NCBI GenBank assembly: GCA_916613615.1
Contig: OU744727.1
Location: 17,864,093-17,928,092 of the forward strand
Direction of reading: 5' to 3'
Source of the DNA: Steromphala cineraria
Lineage: Eukaryota; Mollusca; Gastropoda; Trochida; Trochidae
Length of the DNA stretch: 64,000 nucleotides
A model generated the notes under the pieces. The model searched no databases. It worked only from the letters and a program-made list of their open reading frames with translations, and was not told the DNA's origin. Position 1 is the first letter of the stretch. Every line of letters starts with the position of its first letter. Shown piece by piece: positions 28,963 to 41,056 of the stretch. A program made the translations under genes and the position numbers.

Positions 28963-30029
28963 TTGTACGTGTTTTGGAGTTGTTCTGTAGCCAACAGAAA
29001 ACACTTAGGGGACCACAAAATTATGTTGCACTGTAAGTCTAATGAAATCAACATTCTTAAAATGTCAATATTTAGACAAAACATGAGCGTTAATTGTGAG
29101 CTTTTAAATCCTCCCATGAATCTTTCCAGGAATTTCTATTAAAAATTAAATACACGAGAATGTATCTTATCTGTTTTGCGTAATTGATACTGAGTGATGT
29201 TCTCCAGGTTATTTTATGAAATAATTAAGAAAAACAAAAGGTGCTCTGTTTTATTCACACCGAAGAGAAGCTATGCCTTTTTTTATATATCATTTATGTA
29301 TTGTTATAATATATTTATATTATTTATTTTCAAGTATCATAAAATCAACCGTTAATGTCGTTGCATAGTCAAAAAGTCATTTCGTTTTTCCAAATAACCG
29401 AATCGATTCTTCTTGAAAACAAATCCATGACACAACACAAAGAATATAAGTCATGTTAATTACGTTTTAGCAATCATTGAGTCACACTAGTTGCGGGAGT
29501 TCGTGACGAGACTCTGAGCATGGGATCAAAGAGATTATCTTCTTTGATAGAGTTAACCTCGTTTATCACCTTCTGCAAAGAATGTGTTTAGTCTAGTTAA
29601 TGAGGAATGATTCTTGAATCCTGCTAGTTGTGTGTAATGATTGTTCCCCTAGACAGTTATATTTTTTAGCTTTATCATGCTCTGAATGTAGAAATGCTTG
29701 TTGAAAAAATAAATACACTACCTTCTCTCACGATAAAATACTGATAAATCTTGTTATATTTTTATAAATCCAGCATATTTTAACTGGTAAACCGAAGTTT
29801 TACCAAACTAGTTTGTCTTTAAGAATATTGAAATAAAAGAGCAATTGATAAAGGCGAATCATTTCGTTGATGTATGTTTATATGATGCTGCTTGTAAATC
29901 TAGATCTCTTCCTCACAAAATTGGTCCCTTGAAATAACAAATAGTTATTTTGTTGTATCCGTAAACATGTGAATCCGTCAATGCCTACAATCATAATTGC
30001 TTAAATTTCCTTTTAGGAGATTATTCGAA

Positions 30030-30215
30030 ATAGTGGGGGCATAGAACACTAAGCCTGTCCGTTCGTCCTTCTGTCCGAGCATTCTTTGATATATGGATAA
30101 TCTCGATGGCTTTTCTACATGGTTCGTATGATGCCTAATCTTTGCTTCTATTCTTCTGGGAGATACAAGTCCACTGTTGGGTTATGTGAGCTGTGCTCAC
30201 GTATGTCTTGTCTGT
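30030..30215. repeat. Short modular-element remnant in copy A
   Basis: GGGGGCATAG, GTCCGTTCGTCC and, at the other end, GTGAGCTGTGCTCAC resemble the hairpin and GTCC modules of the longer elements. Copy B lacks this stretch: flanks at 30000 and 30240 are joined at about 59700. Confidence 0.5.
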
Positions 30216-30479
30216 TTAATTTATAAATTTCTGTTTAAAATTATTTTTTTCTCTGATATTCAGATGTGTCAATATGTGTGGCTATTACATATGTATATCT
30301 TTAGTTATGCTATGCCTTCATGCTAACTATCTTTATTTTACTGTAGATTTATGTAAATAACAAAAAAATCGTGATGTAATGAACGTAGTTAAAATACTAA
30401 GACTGCATTTTGGGCTTTTAGCTGGACGTTTTACAGCGGTTTAAGAAATAGAATAGAATTTTTATAGGTTTAAACTGTG

Positions 30480-32120
30480 TTTTGGAATTACTGGAAGAAT
30501 GTTCATTAACCATGAAACTTCGAGAAAGATGAGATGGAAGATCAAACAGAGTCTTCCTCTTCTTAACAACATTAGCAATTCAAGCAATCTCTCTTTTCCA
30601 TTCCCATATCCCATATGACATGAAAAAATGATAATGAATTTTGCCAAAATTGAAAGGATAATAATGACTAGAATATAATTGAGTCTTCGAAAAAGCAACT
30701 GCCTATTGTTAATATCATAATGCCCACGGTGGGTGTTAATTTGTTATTATAATGGAATATTTGGCACACACGTGTTCATAACATTAGCTGAAAATCAATA
30801 GACTATTTTTAAGATAATATATGTACACAAATGGTCGACTTTGAAAGAAAAGTAAACGAATTGTCCATGATTCGAGGTTACAAAATCTGTTTGATAAAAT
30901 GTTGCATTGGTTAAATTCAAAATGAAGTTATTTAGTTAAAGCAGTCGTACTTATTCAAATTGATAAGAAAAACTAATGTAGAAGTACCAGATAAATAAAC
31001 CTGATGTTCGCCTGATGCATTTATCACTGTTACAAATTCATGTAGTGCTTTATTGTTCATTGCAAAGGAACCGCTCGTTAATCTAATAAGCTTTTATTTC
31101 AACGAAATAGATAATACCATATTAGAACAGTAGCATCTTTTCTTGTGGAAAAAGGCATAACTCTAATGCCTCGCTCCAGGAAATCCCCTTGAAAGTAATG
31201 CTTTGAAATTCTAGATGATATAAGAACACATCATTAATAGTGCCACAAAAAAGGATGCGAAAACAGTATCATTGGCATCATATTTCATCAATTGCTGTTT
31301 ACCATAAACCATGTTAACGTTAAGTATTCAAATTTTTACCCAACTGTGTCCCTCTTTAAAACAAATAAATGTCGTCTGTCATATAGCATCCTGATAATTT
31401 GTCTTTATCTGATTTGAATTTAGCCAGACATCGTCCTGTAGATCAATGCCAAACTTGTACCATTTCATTAGTATCTGTTATTTTTAGATATAGTTTCCAG
31501 TAAAAGTGTGCCAAAATATTTATATCATAACATACGAAATCTTTGTACACAGGTCACAAGATCAGTGTACTGTTAAACTTAATCATAATACAGGATATGT
31601 AAGCATACGTTTCACTCTGTAAGTTACATGATCGAACGAAAATGAACGTGAATGTAACCAATTGCAAGATAATGTTTTGATCAAAGAAAACAGTTTTAAA
31701 CAGAACGTACCATGTTCTGTTTAACACATATAATATATACCTACAGAAACGTACCTTACGTTTGTTACTTACCTGCGTATTCTACTCAAAATATCATGCA
31801 ATTTGAAATGTCTTTGAAGCCTCCTAACATTCCGAAAACGAAACAGATAATGTTGAAATTTCACTACGTAACGTAGGGTGCAGTTTCCGTTAACACATTT
31901 TTATGTCATACCTAACAGATAACCGTAACAAATTTTGCGGGACATTGAAGTAACACTATTTTTTATTTTTCTCCGTAAAATCCTTCATAAGTGACCAACA
32001 GCTTTTAGATTTGTTCCTAAGCAAAAAATTATGCAGATGTTTTTCCTACAAAGTTTTTTCATATTTTAATCATAATGTAAGAAAAAATGAATTCACAAAT
32101 TCACAATCACATCGCTGATA
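30480..32120. other. AT-rich stretch, no gene seen
   Basis: No coding signal, hairpin or repeat boundary recognised. Most of it has no clear counterpart in copy B. Confidence 0.5.
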
Positions 32121-32129
32121 CCTTATTCA

Positions 32130-32740
32130 TTGTTCCATGACTCACGTCCAAATAAAAAGCACCAAAAAGAAATGCCAAGACAAGCAGAAGGCAAGCCTGA
32201 GCGAGCTGTTATTATGCGAAAGATGGGGACAATAACAGTTCAGACTGGAAGAAGGACTCCTCCACCGACATTAGCGAACAGGAAGGACCAGTGTCAAGAA
32301 CTGGAAGACAACGTGTCACAACACCACAGGAAGACATATACAAACCATTAACTTGTGCAACAAATTCGTGGCGACAACGGCGCCAACAGTCCTATAACAC
32401 GGTTTCAGTCTTCGCGCAGTACTATGGTGACTATGGTGAATATTCAGAGAAATTTTCCAACATCGAAGTCAGAGACTACGATCGGCGTCACAATGTTAAC
32501 GTTGAACCATGGTCTGCCTGTATCACGGACATGAACCCAATAGAGCAAGTGCTGAATCATCCCGACAGACAAATAAGGAATCGTCAAACAACAATTCACA
32601 TAATGTCATCAGACGTCGAACGTTATCGATTAGAAAACGTATATTTTCAGCAAAAGCACTGGGTGGACATACACGCTACTAGTGCCCGCCCTGTAACGTT
32701 TGCGAACTTTGATAATCAAGAATGTCGATTCTAATATTGC
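32130..32740 (+). pseudogene. Tc1/mariner transposase relic, internally deleted
   Basis: The frame beginning at 32291 reads SRTGRQRVTTPQEDIY, the Tc1 linker after the helix-turn-helix domains. It jumps soon after to a C-terminal catalytic segment, PWSACITDMNPIEQVLNHPDRQIRNRQ, corresponding to the SPDLNPIE..W motif. The first catalytic domain is missing and frames are broken. A dead copy. Confidence 0.7.
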
Positions 32741-33305
32741 TGAAAAGTACGAATTTTTACCCCACCACTGTTCAATGAGCGCCCGCGAATCATGCGCTTT
32801 GCCTTCCATAATGCGCCTCAATGATGACCCAACAATTTAGGATTTGTTTTGTTTTCTTTATTACTCTCCAAACCCGACCTTTACTTTTTTGCCGTTAAAT
32901 CTATTTATTGGGATAAATTCACATGCTATAAAACTTTAACAAATGATCAATGCAAACACCACAAAACTTATCAATCAATATAAATTCTAAATGTCTAAAT
33001 GTATAATGCTTTGTACCTGTACCTTGCCCATAATTGGTTATAGTTAATTTGTCTAGTAAATCAAAAATCAGTCTGACTCAGACACCAACATTTTCATAGA
33101 TTGATTGAACCTAGGTTCATATTCATTTGTTTAACAAAAGTCAAATCGATACGCCGGTTCGGGAGATGCTTTGAGGTTCAGAGAGAAGAACAAGAAATTT
33201 GTTAGTAGATTGATAAACAGGTAATTTCTATCACCTCCTCAATGATAGACATGTGCTTATCAAATAGTAGCTGCACTTACATGTTCATGTGTACAAGTAT
33301 TCTTC

Positions 33306-36300
33306 GTATAAGTATATGGTTTAAACATATTTTTATTTCCGAAGAAATCTGGTTTGGCAAACAAGCAAAAGCTCTGCTTATACCAATGCCGCACCAGTAC
33401 ATAATGAAACAATTGCACTCACAAGAACTGAACAGAAAAAGTGAACAAATCAAAACATAATCTAATTGCAGTCTATATACATAGGTGCTTGTAAAACTAT
33501 TCCTTTGCAGTTTCATTTCATTACCATTTAAATAGATTTCTCAAAGCGTTTACTCTTGAGGATAAAATGATGAAGGGACTTTAGTATATTTATATTGTCA
33601 TTATCATTTTCGTACGGTGTACCATACAACACAGTTTGAAGGCTATAGCCATTTACATAGAAAAACGAATTGCTTCTTATAGTTGTATACAACCTGCATG
33701 CAAACAGATAGTGCACAACATCTTCATTTTGGTATCCACAATCGCATTCTCGAGTATTTGAAATATGTCGATTTACTTTATCAGAGTTCAAATCGCTGCA
33801 ACCAAGCTTGAGTCTACAATGTATAATTTGACAAAAACGACTGCCGTAGTTAAGATTAAGGTAATTATTACTTGATGCATCAGTTATCAGCAGAGATTTA
33901 AATTGACTGATTGTGTTCGCTTGTACGAATTCATCAGGTAATGAATTCCAAATTCTTACAGTATCAGGTAAGAAAGATTCTTCGTATATTTTGGTTCTGC
34001 ACTTAATTGTTCTCAAGTCGGATTTGTTTCGGAGGTTATAACGACTGTTTTCAGAGACGGAGTTAGGAATCAGATCACAGAGGTAGTCAGGAGCGAGCCT
34101 GTTATTCATCTTGAAGAAATTTATTAGTTTAATGTCACGTCTTCTTTCTTTTAGTGGTTTAAAGTTTGTTTCGGTGTACAGTTTTTGATGACTGGTACCG
34201 CGAACTGCGCCACATATTGTACGTAGCGCATCCAGATGTAATCGCTCAAGAATGAGAGATTGATCAATTGTACAGTTATCCCAGATATGGCAACAATAAT
34301 CAAATGTCGGCAAAATATACGACTTGTACATGGTTTCTAATGTTTTTCTTGAGAGACGATATTTTAAGCTTCGGAGGCAGTTTATCTGTGGACTTACTTT
34401 CTTAACAATATCTTCGATGTGAGTTTTCCATGCGCAATCTTTTTGTAGTGTTATGCCAAGATGTTTATGACTTTTGACTTCTTGAATAGGGATTTGGTTC
34501 ATGTTCAAAGTAGGAATTTTATCAGATTTCTGTTTACGGGAAAAATTTATTGTTTCGGTTTTATCAGGATTAAAGTTAACTTGCCATTTATCTGCCCAGC
34601 TAGATATTCGCTTCAAATCATCGTTCAAACAAGCTGCAGCATTATCCTGATTATCGACAATAACGTAAATGGAAGTATCGTCCGCAAATAACCGTATATG
34701 ACTTTCAATACCCTCTACTAAATCGTTTATATAAAGGATGAAAAGTAACGGACCCAATACGGAACCTTGTGGGACGCCTGCAAGTACAGTTTTATAATCA
34801 GAAGAATATCCATTAATTACGACTTTTTGTTTTCGATTTTCTAGATAGCTTTCAAACCAATTCAATAGAAATCCACCAATGCCGTAGTTTTTTAATTTTG
34901 AAATGATACCTTTGTGCCAAACCTTATCAAATGCCTTACTGATGTCACAAAAAACAGCCCGGACTTCCTTACCTTCGTCAAGTCCCTTCGCAATGAAATC
35001 ATATAAAAACGTTAACTGGTTTGCGGTGGAATCACCTGGCATAAAGCCCGATTGTAGGTTGGTTAAAATATGGTTGTCTCGAAAATAATTAAATACATGT
35101 TTAAATATGCATTTTTCGAAGACTTTAGATAAACAACTTGTAAGTGCGACAGGTCTGTAGTTAGAGCATTCGTTTATACTATTCTTTTTATGCAGAGGAA
35201 TGACTGAAGCTTCCTTCCAGATGGCTGGAAACGTGGATTGTTGTAGTGAAAAATTAAATAATTTTGTTAATAAAGGAGCCAAACTTTTAGCCGCAACTTT
35301 GAGAAATCTATTTCCGATACCATCCGGCCCAGTAGCTTTTGATGGATCAAGACAGAGGAGGATATCGTGGACTTCTTCAGGTGTAAGAATGACAACATTT
35401 AGTGAAGATGTAGGAAACACGTTGGGACATTCAGGAACTTGTGCGTCTGGGTTTTTTACTTGTGATTGACTAACAAAGAAATCGTTGAAAACAATTGCAA
35501 TCTCTTTTGGATCATCATAGACAATGCTGTTAGAAACAATGGATGGAAAGAAATTACATTCGGATCTTTTTTTAATATATTGTTTTATTATTCGCCACCA
35601 CGTTTTTGTACCAACCGAGGAATTTAACCTATCGTCCATTTTGGAATCAGATTTTATTTTAGAATCACGTATCAATTTGACAACTTTGTTTCTGAATGTA
35701 CGGAAATTAGCCCAGTCGGAAGGACGGTTGCGTTTTTTTGCAATTTTATGAAATCGATTTCGTTTGCGCATTGCAGATCGAATTTTGCTATTCATCCAAA
35801 TGGGATCATTAGATTTTATATTAACAAGTCTGTTTGGCGTTGTGATATTCAATATATATTTTATTTTAAAAGTCAAAGTGGTGACTGCAGTGTTTATGTT
35901 ACCAGAAGAAAATAATTCTTTTTCATCAATTTCATCAAGAAAGGTTTTAACACTGTTTGTATCCATTGACTTAAAATCATACACACGTCTTTGTGTTACT
36001 TGTGGTTTAACTATCTTGTCTCGAATCGTCAAGTAAACAGGACAATGATCACTGCATATAGGATCGAGAACGCCAGAGCTAAGCACACTGTTTTCATGTG
36101 AAACAAAAATCAAATCAATTAAAGTGCTAGAGCGTTCCGTTATTCTCGTCGGAGCAGTAATTATCTGGCTTATCCCGTATAACCGTTTGAGCGTTTCGAT
36201 TTTATTGTTATTTTGCATTAGAATGTCTATGTTAAAGTCGCCAACTATAACAGTAAACATATTGAGATCGGTCGCTTTTTCAATTGATTGGTTTATCAAG

Positions 36301-38069
36301 TCCCAATAATTATCACTTTTGTCAGCACGGTAAAACGTACCGATAAGATAATTTCTATTTTTGCATTTTATCATTACCCATAATGCTTCGAGGTCAGCAA
36401 TATCTAATGTTTCCATACTCTTAACGCATAATGTTTGTTTAACATAAATGGCTACGCCCCCTCCTCGTGTTGTACGATCTTTTCTAAAAGGGGTGTGAAA
36501 ACCTGGAATAAGTATATCATTATTGTTAATATTATCGTTCAGCCACGTTTCTGTTAAGCATATCACATCATAGTCTACAAATTCGGCATGAATGATATCA
36601 ACTTTGTCTTTAAGACTTCTGACATGAAGATGGATTATCATTAAATCTTTTTCGGATTTTGGCCCCGGATTTCGGTGAATATCTCCGCAACAAAGTAGGA
36701 GAATACTGATAATTATAGAAATATATGTATTGTACAAGCATAGATAACTTGAACGATATATGTATACCTGAAGGTTACGTAAGCTTCTTGCATGAAGTGA
36801 AACTGCAAAGCATCCCACTGCCTGCCTGTACTGCATTACGTCAACAGACATCTTACATATGTAAACACGAAATCTTCAAAAAAGCAGACAGTGGGTTTAC
36901 GTAACAAAACAAGAAGGAAAACAAGCACACAGACAACATTGTGATAATTTTGGGTTGCAATTTGACAAAATTCATCAGAGAGATTTTTTTTGATTAAACA
37001 AAAACAAATGAAAATATGAAAAAAGAAAACACTCATGAGTTTTTACAAAACAGAAAGGTGAAGATTCCCGAAAGGGTTTAACCATTGTCGTGGAGACGAA
37101 AAACGAGAAATATCAAAGGAACTGTATAAAATATCAATTAATTGTATAGTACTTGGATGAAGCAAGTCTAGCGCTGTAACCGTGTGTAGCTACATGTGAG
37201 ACACGGGAGACATGTAATGCACGTGCATGACAGAATACAAGGATGTGCGTGAATGTGAATGGATCAATTTGGATACCTCAACTTATTGGCCAAAGTTACT
37301 GTAAGTAATGTTTTTTAGCATTTTTTTTTAGTTTATGCATGTTGTTAAGAACAAAACATTTATCATATCAAAATGAAGACCACGGACTTATGTCATAGAA
37401 TTGATACTTACTTCTTACTAGGGGAATATAAACACTGAAGTCTGAAGTATGTTTTGTGTCAGACAAACAAACATTTTAATGAATTGCGTTTATGTAATAA
37501 TAACAATAATTCAAAAATTTAGTATTATTGTGTTACTGGCATATAAGACATCTTGAGTGGAAAAATTGTTCTGGGATCTAAAATGTTATTGTGTTGTATT
37601 TACGGTTTGCTCTTCTTTAATGATAATGATTATTCAAAATGAAAAGTAAGGTAATGTATGTATATAAATATAAACAAACAAAAAACACCCCAGGACAAAC
37701 AACAACAAAAATGTATTAGAAAATGAATGAATAAATTAGCCCCAGATAATTTTGGTATGAAAATAACATTTTGTTATTAATAGTGTTGTGTGTTTTTTAA
37801 AATGTCTTTTCACTAATGCATTCCATCACTTATCTAATTTAATGTATTTTCTGATTTCTGATCATAGTAAATATAAAGGGTGATTATGAATGACAACATT
37901 GTGATTTTCAAAGTCATAGCTAATTTCAGTCTGTAGTTTTATCACCATTAAAACATTAATTGTATGAATAAACATTAAATGTTTTACCAACATACATGTA
38001 CAACAGCACATGGATGAATTGCTTGATGTGTGATAAGTCAGAGATGGTTTTGCAAAGTATAAGTATATG
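33306..38069 (-). mobile_element. Non-LTR retrotransposon insertion with 13-bp target-site duplication
   Basis: GTATAAGTATATG occurs at 33306-33318 and again at 38057-38069, bounding 4738 bases. The paralogous copy B has a single TAAGTATATG at 60399-60408 and its flanks match both sides here, so it shows the empty site. The element is on the minus strand: coding region 36851-33528, about 1.2 kb of upstream non-coding sequence (36852-38056), and a short 3' end at 33319. No long poly(A) is visible, as is common in CR1-like elements. Confidence 0.85.
33528..36851 (-). CDS. Intact non-LTR retrotransposon polyprotein (endonuclease + reverse transcriptase)
   Basis: One unbroken frame of 1107 residues, a CR1/L2/Jockey-group protein for target-primed reverse transcription. 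A hydrophobic stretch (44-54) is followed by 2A-like GDIHRNPGP (56-64). The apurinic-type endonuclease spans about 70-280: LTETWL with E101, GDFNID with D205 and N207, SDH at 267-269. Reverse transcriptase spans about 540-800: NYRPVAL, DISKAFDKVWH with D636, GVPQGSVLGPLLF, and FADD at 722-725. The C-terminal tail has C.CG...E...H..F.C. No stop or frameshift suggests recent insertion. The first Met is uncertain because upstream frames are short. A separate ORF1 is not seen. Confidence 0.93.
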   Translation of the reverse strand: MSVDVMQYRQAVGCFAVSLHARSLRNLQVYIYRSSYLCLYNTYISIIISILLLCCGDIHRNPGPKSEKDLMIIHLHVRSLKDKVDIIHAEFVDYDVICLTETWLNDNINNNDILIPGFHTPFRKDRTTRGGGVAIYVKQTLCVKSMETLDIADLEALWVMIKCKNRNYLIGTFYRADKSDNYWDLINQSIEKATDLNMFTVIVGDFNIDILMQNNNKIETLKRLYGISQIITAPTRITERSSTLIDLIFVSHENSVLSSGVLDPICSDHCPVYLTIRDKIVKPQVTQRRVYDFKSMDTNSVKTFLDEIDEKELFSSGNINTAVTTLTFKIKYILNITTPNRLVNIKSNDPIWMNSKIRSAMRKRNRFHKIAKKRNRPSDWANFRTFRNKVVKLIRDSKIKSDSKMDDRLNSSVGTKTWWRIIKQYIKKRSECNFFPSIVSNSIVYDDPKEIAIVFNDFFVSQSQVKNPDAQVPECPNVFPTSSLNVVILTPEEVHDILLCLDPSKATGPDGIGNRFLKVAAKSLAPLLTKLFNFSLQQSTFPAIWKEASVIPLHKKNSINECSNYRPVALTSCLSKVFEKCIFKHVFNYFRDNHILTNLQSGFMPGDSTANQLTFLYDFIAKGLDEGKEVRAVFCDISKAFDKVWHKGIISKLKNYGIGGFLLNWFESYLENRKQKVVINGYSSDYKTVLAGVPQGSVLGPLLFILYINDLVEGIESHIRLFADDTSIYVIVDNQDNAAACLNDDLKRISSWADKWQVNFNPDKTETINFSRKQKSDKIPTLNMNQIPIQEVKSHKHLGITLQKDCAWKTHIEDIVKKVSPQINCLRSLKYRLSRKTLETMYKSYILPTFDYCCHIWDNCTIDQSLILERLHLDALRTICGAVRGTSHQKLYTETNFKPLKERRRDIKLINFFKMNNRLAPDYLCDLIPNSVSENSRYNLRNKSDLRTIKCRTKIYEESFLPDTVRIWNSLPDEFVQANTISQFKSLLITDASSNNYLNLNYGSRFCQIIHCRLKLGCSDLNSDKVNRHISNTRECDCGYQNEDVVHYLFACRLYTTIRSNSFFYVNGYSLQTVLYGTPYENDNDNINILKSLHHFILKSKRFEKSI

Positions 38070-39147
38070 TGGACTCCAAGAAAACATTCTCTAACTCACT
38101 GGCCCGAAGGCTATTGATTATCTGATATGCCGCCTCCTTCTCATTTGTAGAATTTGTTTAGTCAGAAAAGTGTTATGTACGATGCAGGAAACTTCAGACT
38201 GTATTGGGAAACATTGGTTCTTTTGGAAATGGATTTTATTAATGTTATAAATGATAGGGTTGTCTATTTGAATTAACTGAACTCAGAACTATTTTTGGCC
38301 TGACTATAAATATATATTATTGTCAGTGGAATCAATAGAATGGTCTGGATAAGATTTATGTCGGCAAGATACGCTGTTACCGAATGCTGCATGAACTAAG
38401 TTAAATTGCCAAGATGATGTATGGAAATGCAACTATCAATTATGTCATGGTTTTCAAAAGATAACAACCTGCGACATAGTAGTTTTATGATTATGATTAT
38501 TATATATATTATTGTATATATTATTTTTAAAGAATGCAATCTTAAAAATTCAGTGTGTCTAATATAAAGGTTAAAGAAACTTAAAGCACACCCCCTCGAT
38601 CTGATAAAATTTTCACACGAGTTCATATCAAGAATCAATCAGATGACAGCTGTACAAGGTTGTTACCATTTTGTGTAAGGACGCTTGCATCAAGACTTGT
38701 TTTAAGCCTCATGCGTATTTTAAAGTTTGTAGGATAATTAATCAACAATTTTCACTCGATCTTCAAACGACCTTTTACATTGAAGCAAAGTCATTGAAGT
38801 AAGTATTCAAAATGCGTATTTTAAACAAAAAATGATAATTTATTATTTGTCCACTTTCAATATAGGATAAGTGTTGATATTCATCTTCATCAAAGTTATC
38901 ATCTACCATCGAATCAACCACATACATAGTTGGGCAAGAATAACAAAAACAATGTTAACCTTATGAGCAGTTCATGAACTTCGTATCATAATATTTTTGC
39001 AGTTAATATTGGCTTCTACGAATATGGTATTGTCAACGTGATATAAGAAATTAGAAACGGTCAAGCATTTCATGTGATATTAAGTATTATGAAGAAATTC
39101 AAAATATTATTTTACATGACAATTAGTTACCAACTTATCAACATTAT

Positions 39148-39522
39148 ACAATTATTGACTTCAGTTGAGGTGAATCCAATGGTTTATTGACCTCGGAACA
39201 GTTATGTTCACCGAGGCGATAGCCGAGTTTCCCAGGTCAATAAACCATTGGATTCACCGATAACTGAAGTCAACAACTGTTTTATTATATGATTTATGAA
39301 AGTATCAGTTATTTTGCAAACTATTCAATTATTAAAAGTTTTTTTAGAAGCAACTCTTTACGGCGCTCCTCGTAGTGGCGATCTTTTTTTAGCTCCAGGT
39401 CATTGGATTGTTATGTTGACCTCGCGTGACGTTTCCCGCGGTCAACATAAGGTTTGATCATTGTCGATGGCTACTTCCTCGACCAATCAGAAAACAGATC
39501 ACTCGTCCATCATATAATAAAA
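39148..39522. mobile_element. Composite foldback/MITE
   Basis: Arms 39148-39193 and 39235-39281 are inverse copies (GGTGAATCCAATGGTTTATT). A further pair, TTTTATTATATGAT (39280-39293) and ATCATATAATAAAA (39509-39522), brackets the right half. That half also holds hairpin ATGTTGACC/GGTCAACAT at 39413-39448. No coding capacity. Confidence 0.7.
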
Positions 39523-39579
39523 TGTATTGTTTCTCCTCGTTTCTATGACACTGATATGTATTGTGCACAGTTCCTTATA

Positions 39580-41056
39580 CCCCCATTCCACCGAGCATAC
39601 GACACCCATGCGACCGATTTTGTCTCCCGGTCGTGCACACTCTCACTGACACCGCACTGGAGTCTTGAGAAGATCCCCATGCTCGCACCAAATATCTTCC
39701 ACACTCTCGATTGGTCGCATGTTGTCGTAGGGGGTTTGCGATTTCGATGGTCCGTTTTCAAAAATCGCACAACTTCTGCGATCGATGAAATTGATTACTT
39801 GCTCTCAAATCCGGTCGTAAAGCGCTCGCATCGGTCTTAATGGAGTCTTGGTACAGTCGTGTGTCAGTCGCATGAACTCGGATCTAGGTCGTGTCCACTC
39901 GCGCTAAGTTATCACTGGCGATCAAATAATGCGATCAGTGGAGAGCGCTTCAAGACCCCATTGCGACCGCACTGCGAGTGCGAATTCCTATCCGTCTTTT
40001 AAAGCGACCAATCAAGAGTGTTCCTGCGCTAATTCGCGACCAATGGCGAGCGCAATGCGACCGATTTGAAAGACATTGCGACAGGCACCAGGACTATAAA
40101 AACCCACAACTGGCGGTCTTTGGTCAGTCACAGAAACAGTCACCTAGCTATCAACATCCATCGAAATTCGCTTCCAATAGTACTGCCGTTGAACATCATG
40201 GGTCGAACGAAGAGAACAACTCGGAAGCAAGTTATAATCAGCCGACTCGTGTGACATCAAAAGAAGGTGACCAGAGGTCAGCTATACCCGTCTTAGAAGA
40301 GAGGTCTAAAACACAAAAAGACGTGGTCGGGCCGTCTACCTCTCACGTAGACATACAGCCTCCATACCCAAATCGCATGCCGTCGACGCCTCCTTCTCCT
40401 TCGTTGATGGTGTCTCATCAAAGCTAAGGTGTAGTCGCCGATATACTGTAGTTCTTGTCTGGTTTCAGAAACTAGAGCAACTACCAGGGCCATTTCATTT
40501 TCCATCTTATCTGTATGCTAGTCAAACTAAACCTTTTTATACTTTGGGCCCGATCTGTCGTGAAAAGGTTGTGTCGAGGTCGCATATATCTTAATGCGGT
40601 CTTGTGAAAAGTCGCAATGGTCGTACTGGAGTCGTACAAGAATCGCAACTGTCGTAATGTGGTCGCACTCGATTGCAAAAGCAATCTCACTAGTCGCAAG
40701 TTGGTTGTAAGTCGATCGTATGGCGATCGTATGGCAATCGCCGAAACTGTCACGGTGATCCTAACCACTCGCATGCAAAATCGGCAATTTGGTCGTATCT
40801 CAGTACGACTATGTTGAGACCGACATGCGATCTATACTGCAATTTGAATCAGTCTCAACTCTGTCTCAATGTGCTCGCCGGAAAAAAAGAAATTAATCAC
40901 ATTTTGGTCGTAGTGGGATCGCATAGCCGGCTTTGTGGAACCGCAAAATCATATTTTTTAAAAATTGCTAGTATTTATGTCTGCGACCAGTGCGACCGGC
41001 TTGATCGCGGCGATCGTACTCTGTCGCATATCGGTCGCGGTTCGGTGGACGGGGGG
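39580..41056. mobile_element. DNA transposon-like element rich in GTCGCA/TGCGAC motifs
   Basis: Imperfect inverted termini: CCCCCATTCCACCGAGC at 39580 against the inverse of 41032-41056. The interior is strikingly richer in GC than its surroundings and carries dozens of GCGACC, GGTCGCA and CGATCG-type words in both orientations. A 149-codon frame at 39978-40427 (Q/S/P-rich, no recognised domain) may be a decayed passenger or chance. Absent from copy B. Superfamily not assigned. Confidence 0.6.

Noticed and set aside
28783..29142. 119-codon frame GARNRQATGVNVTIK... as a gene
   Set aside because: The paralogous copy differs mostly by amino-acid-changing substitutions and the frame is not preserved beyond the block.
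35200..36309. Several plus-strand frames of 60-90 codons
   Set aside because: Antisense of the retrotransposon polyprotein; no codon structure of their own.
39978..40427. 149-codon Q/S/P-rich frame as a host gene
   Set aside because: It lies inside a bounded repeat, shows no domain, and the surrounding motif repetition explains the open frame.
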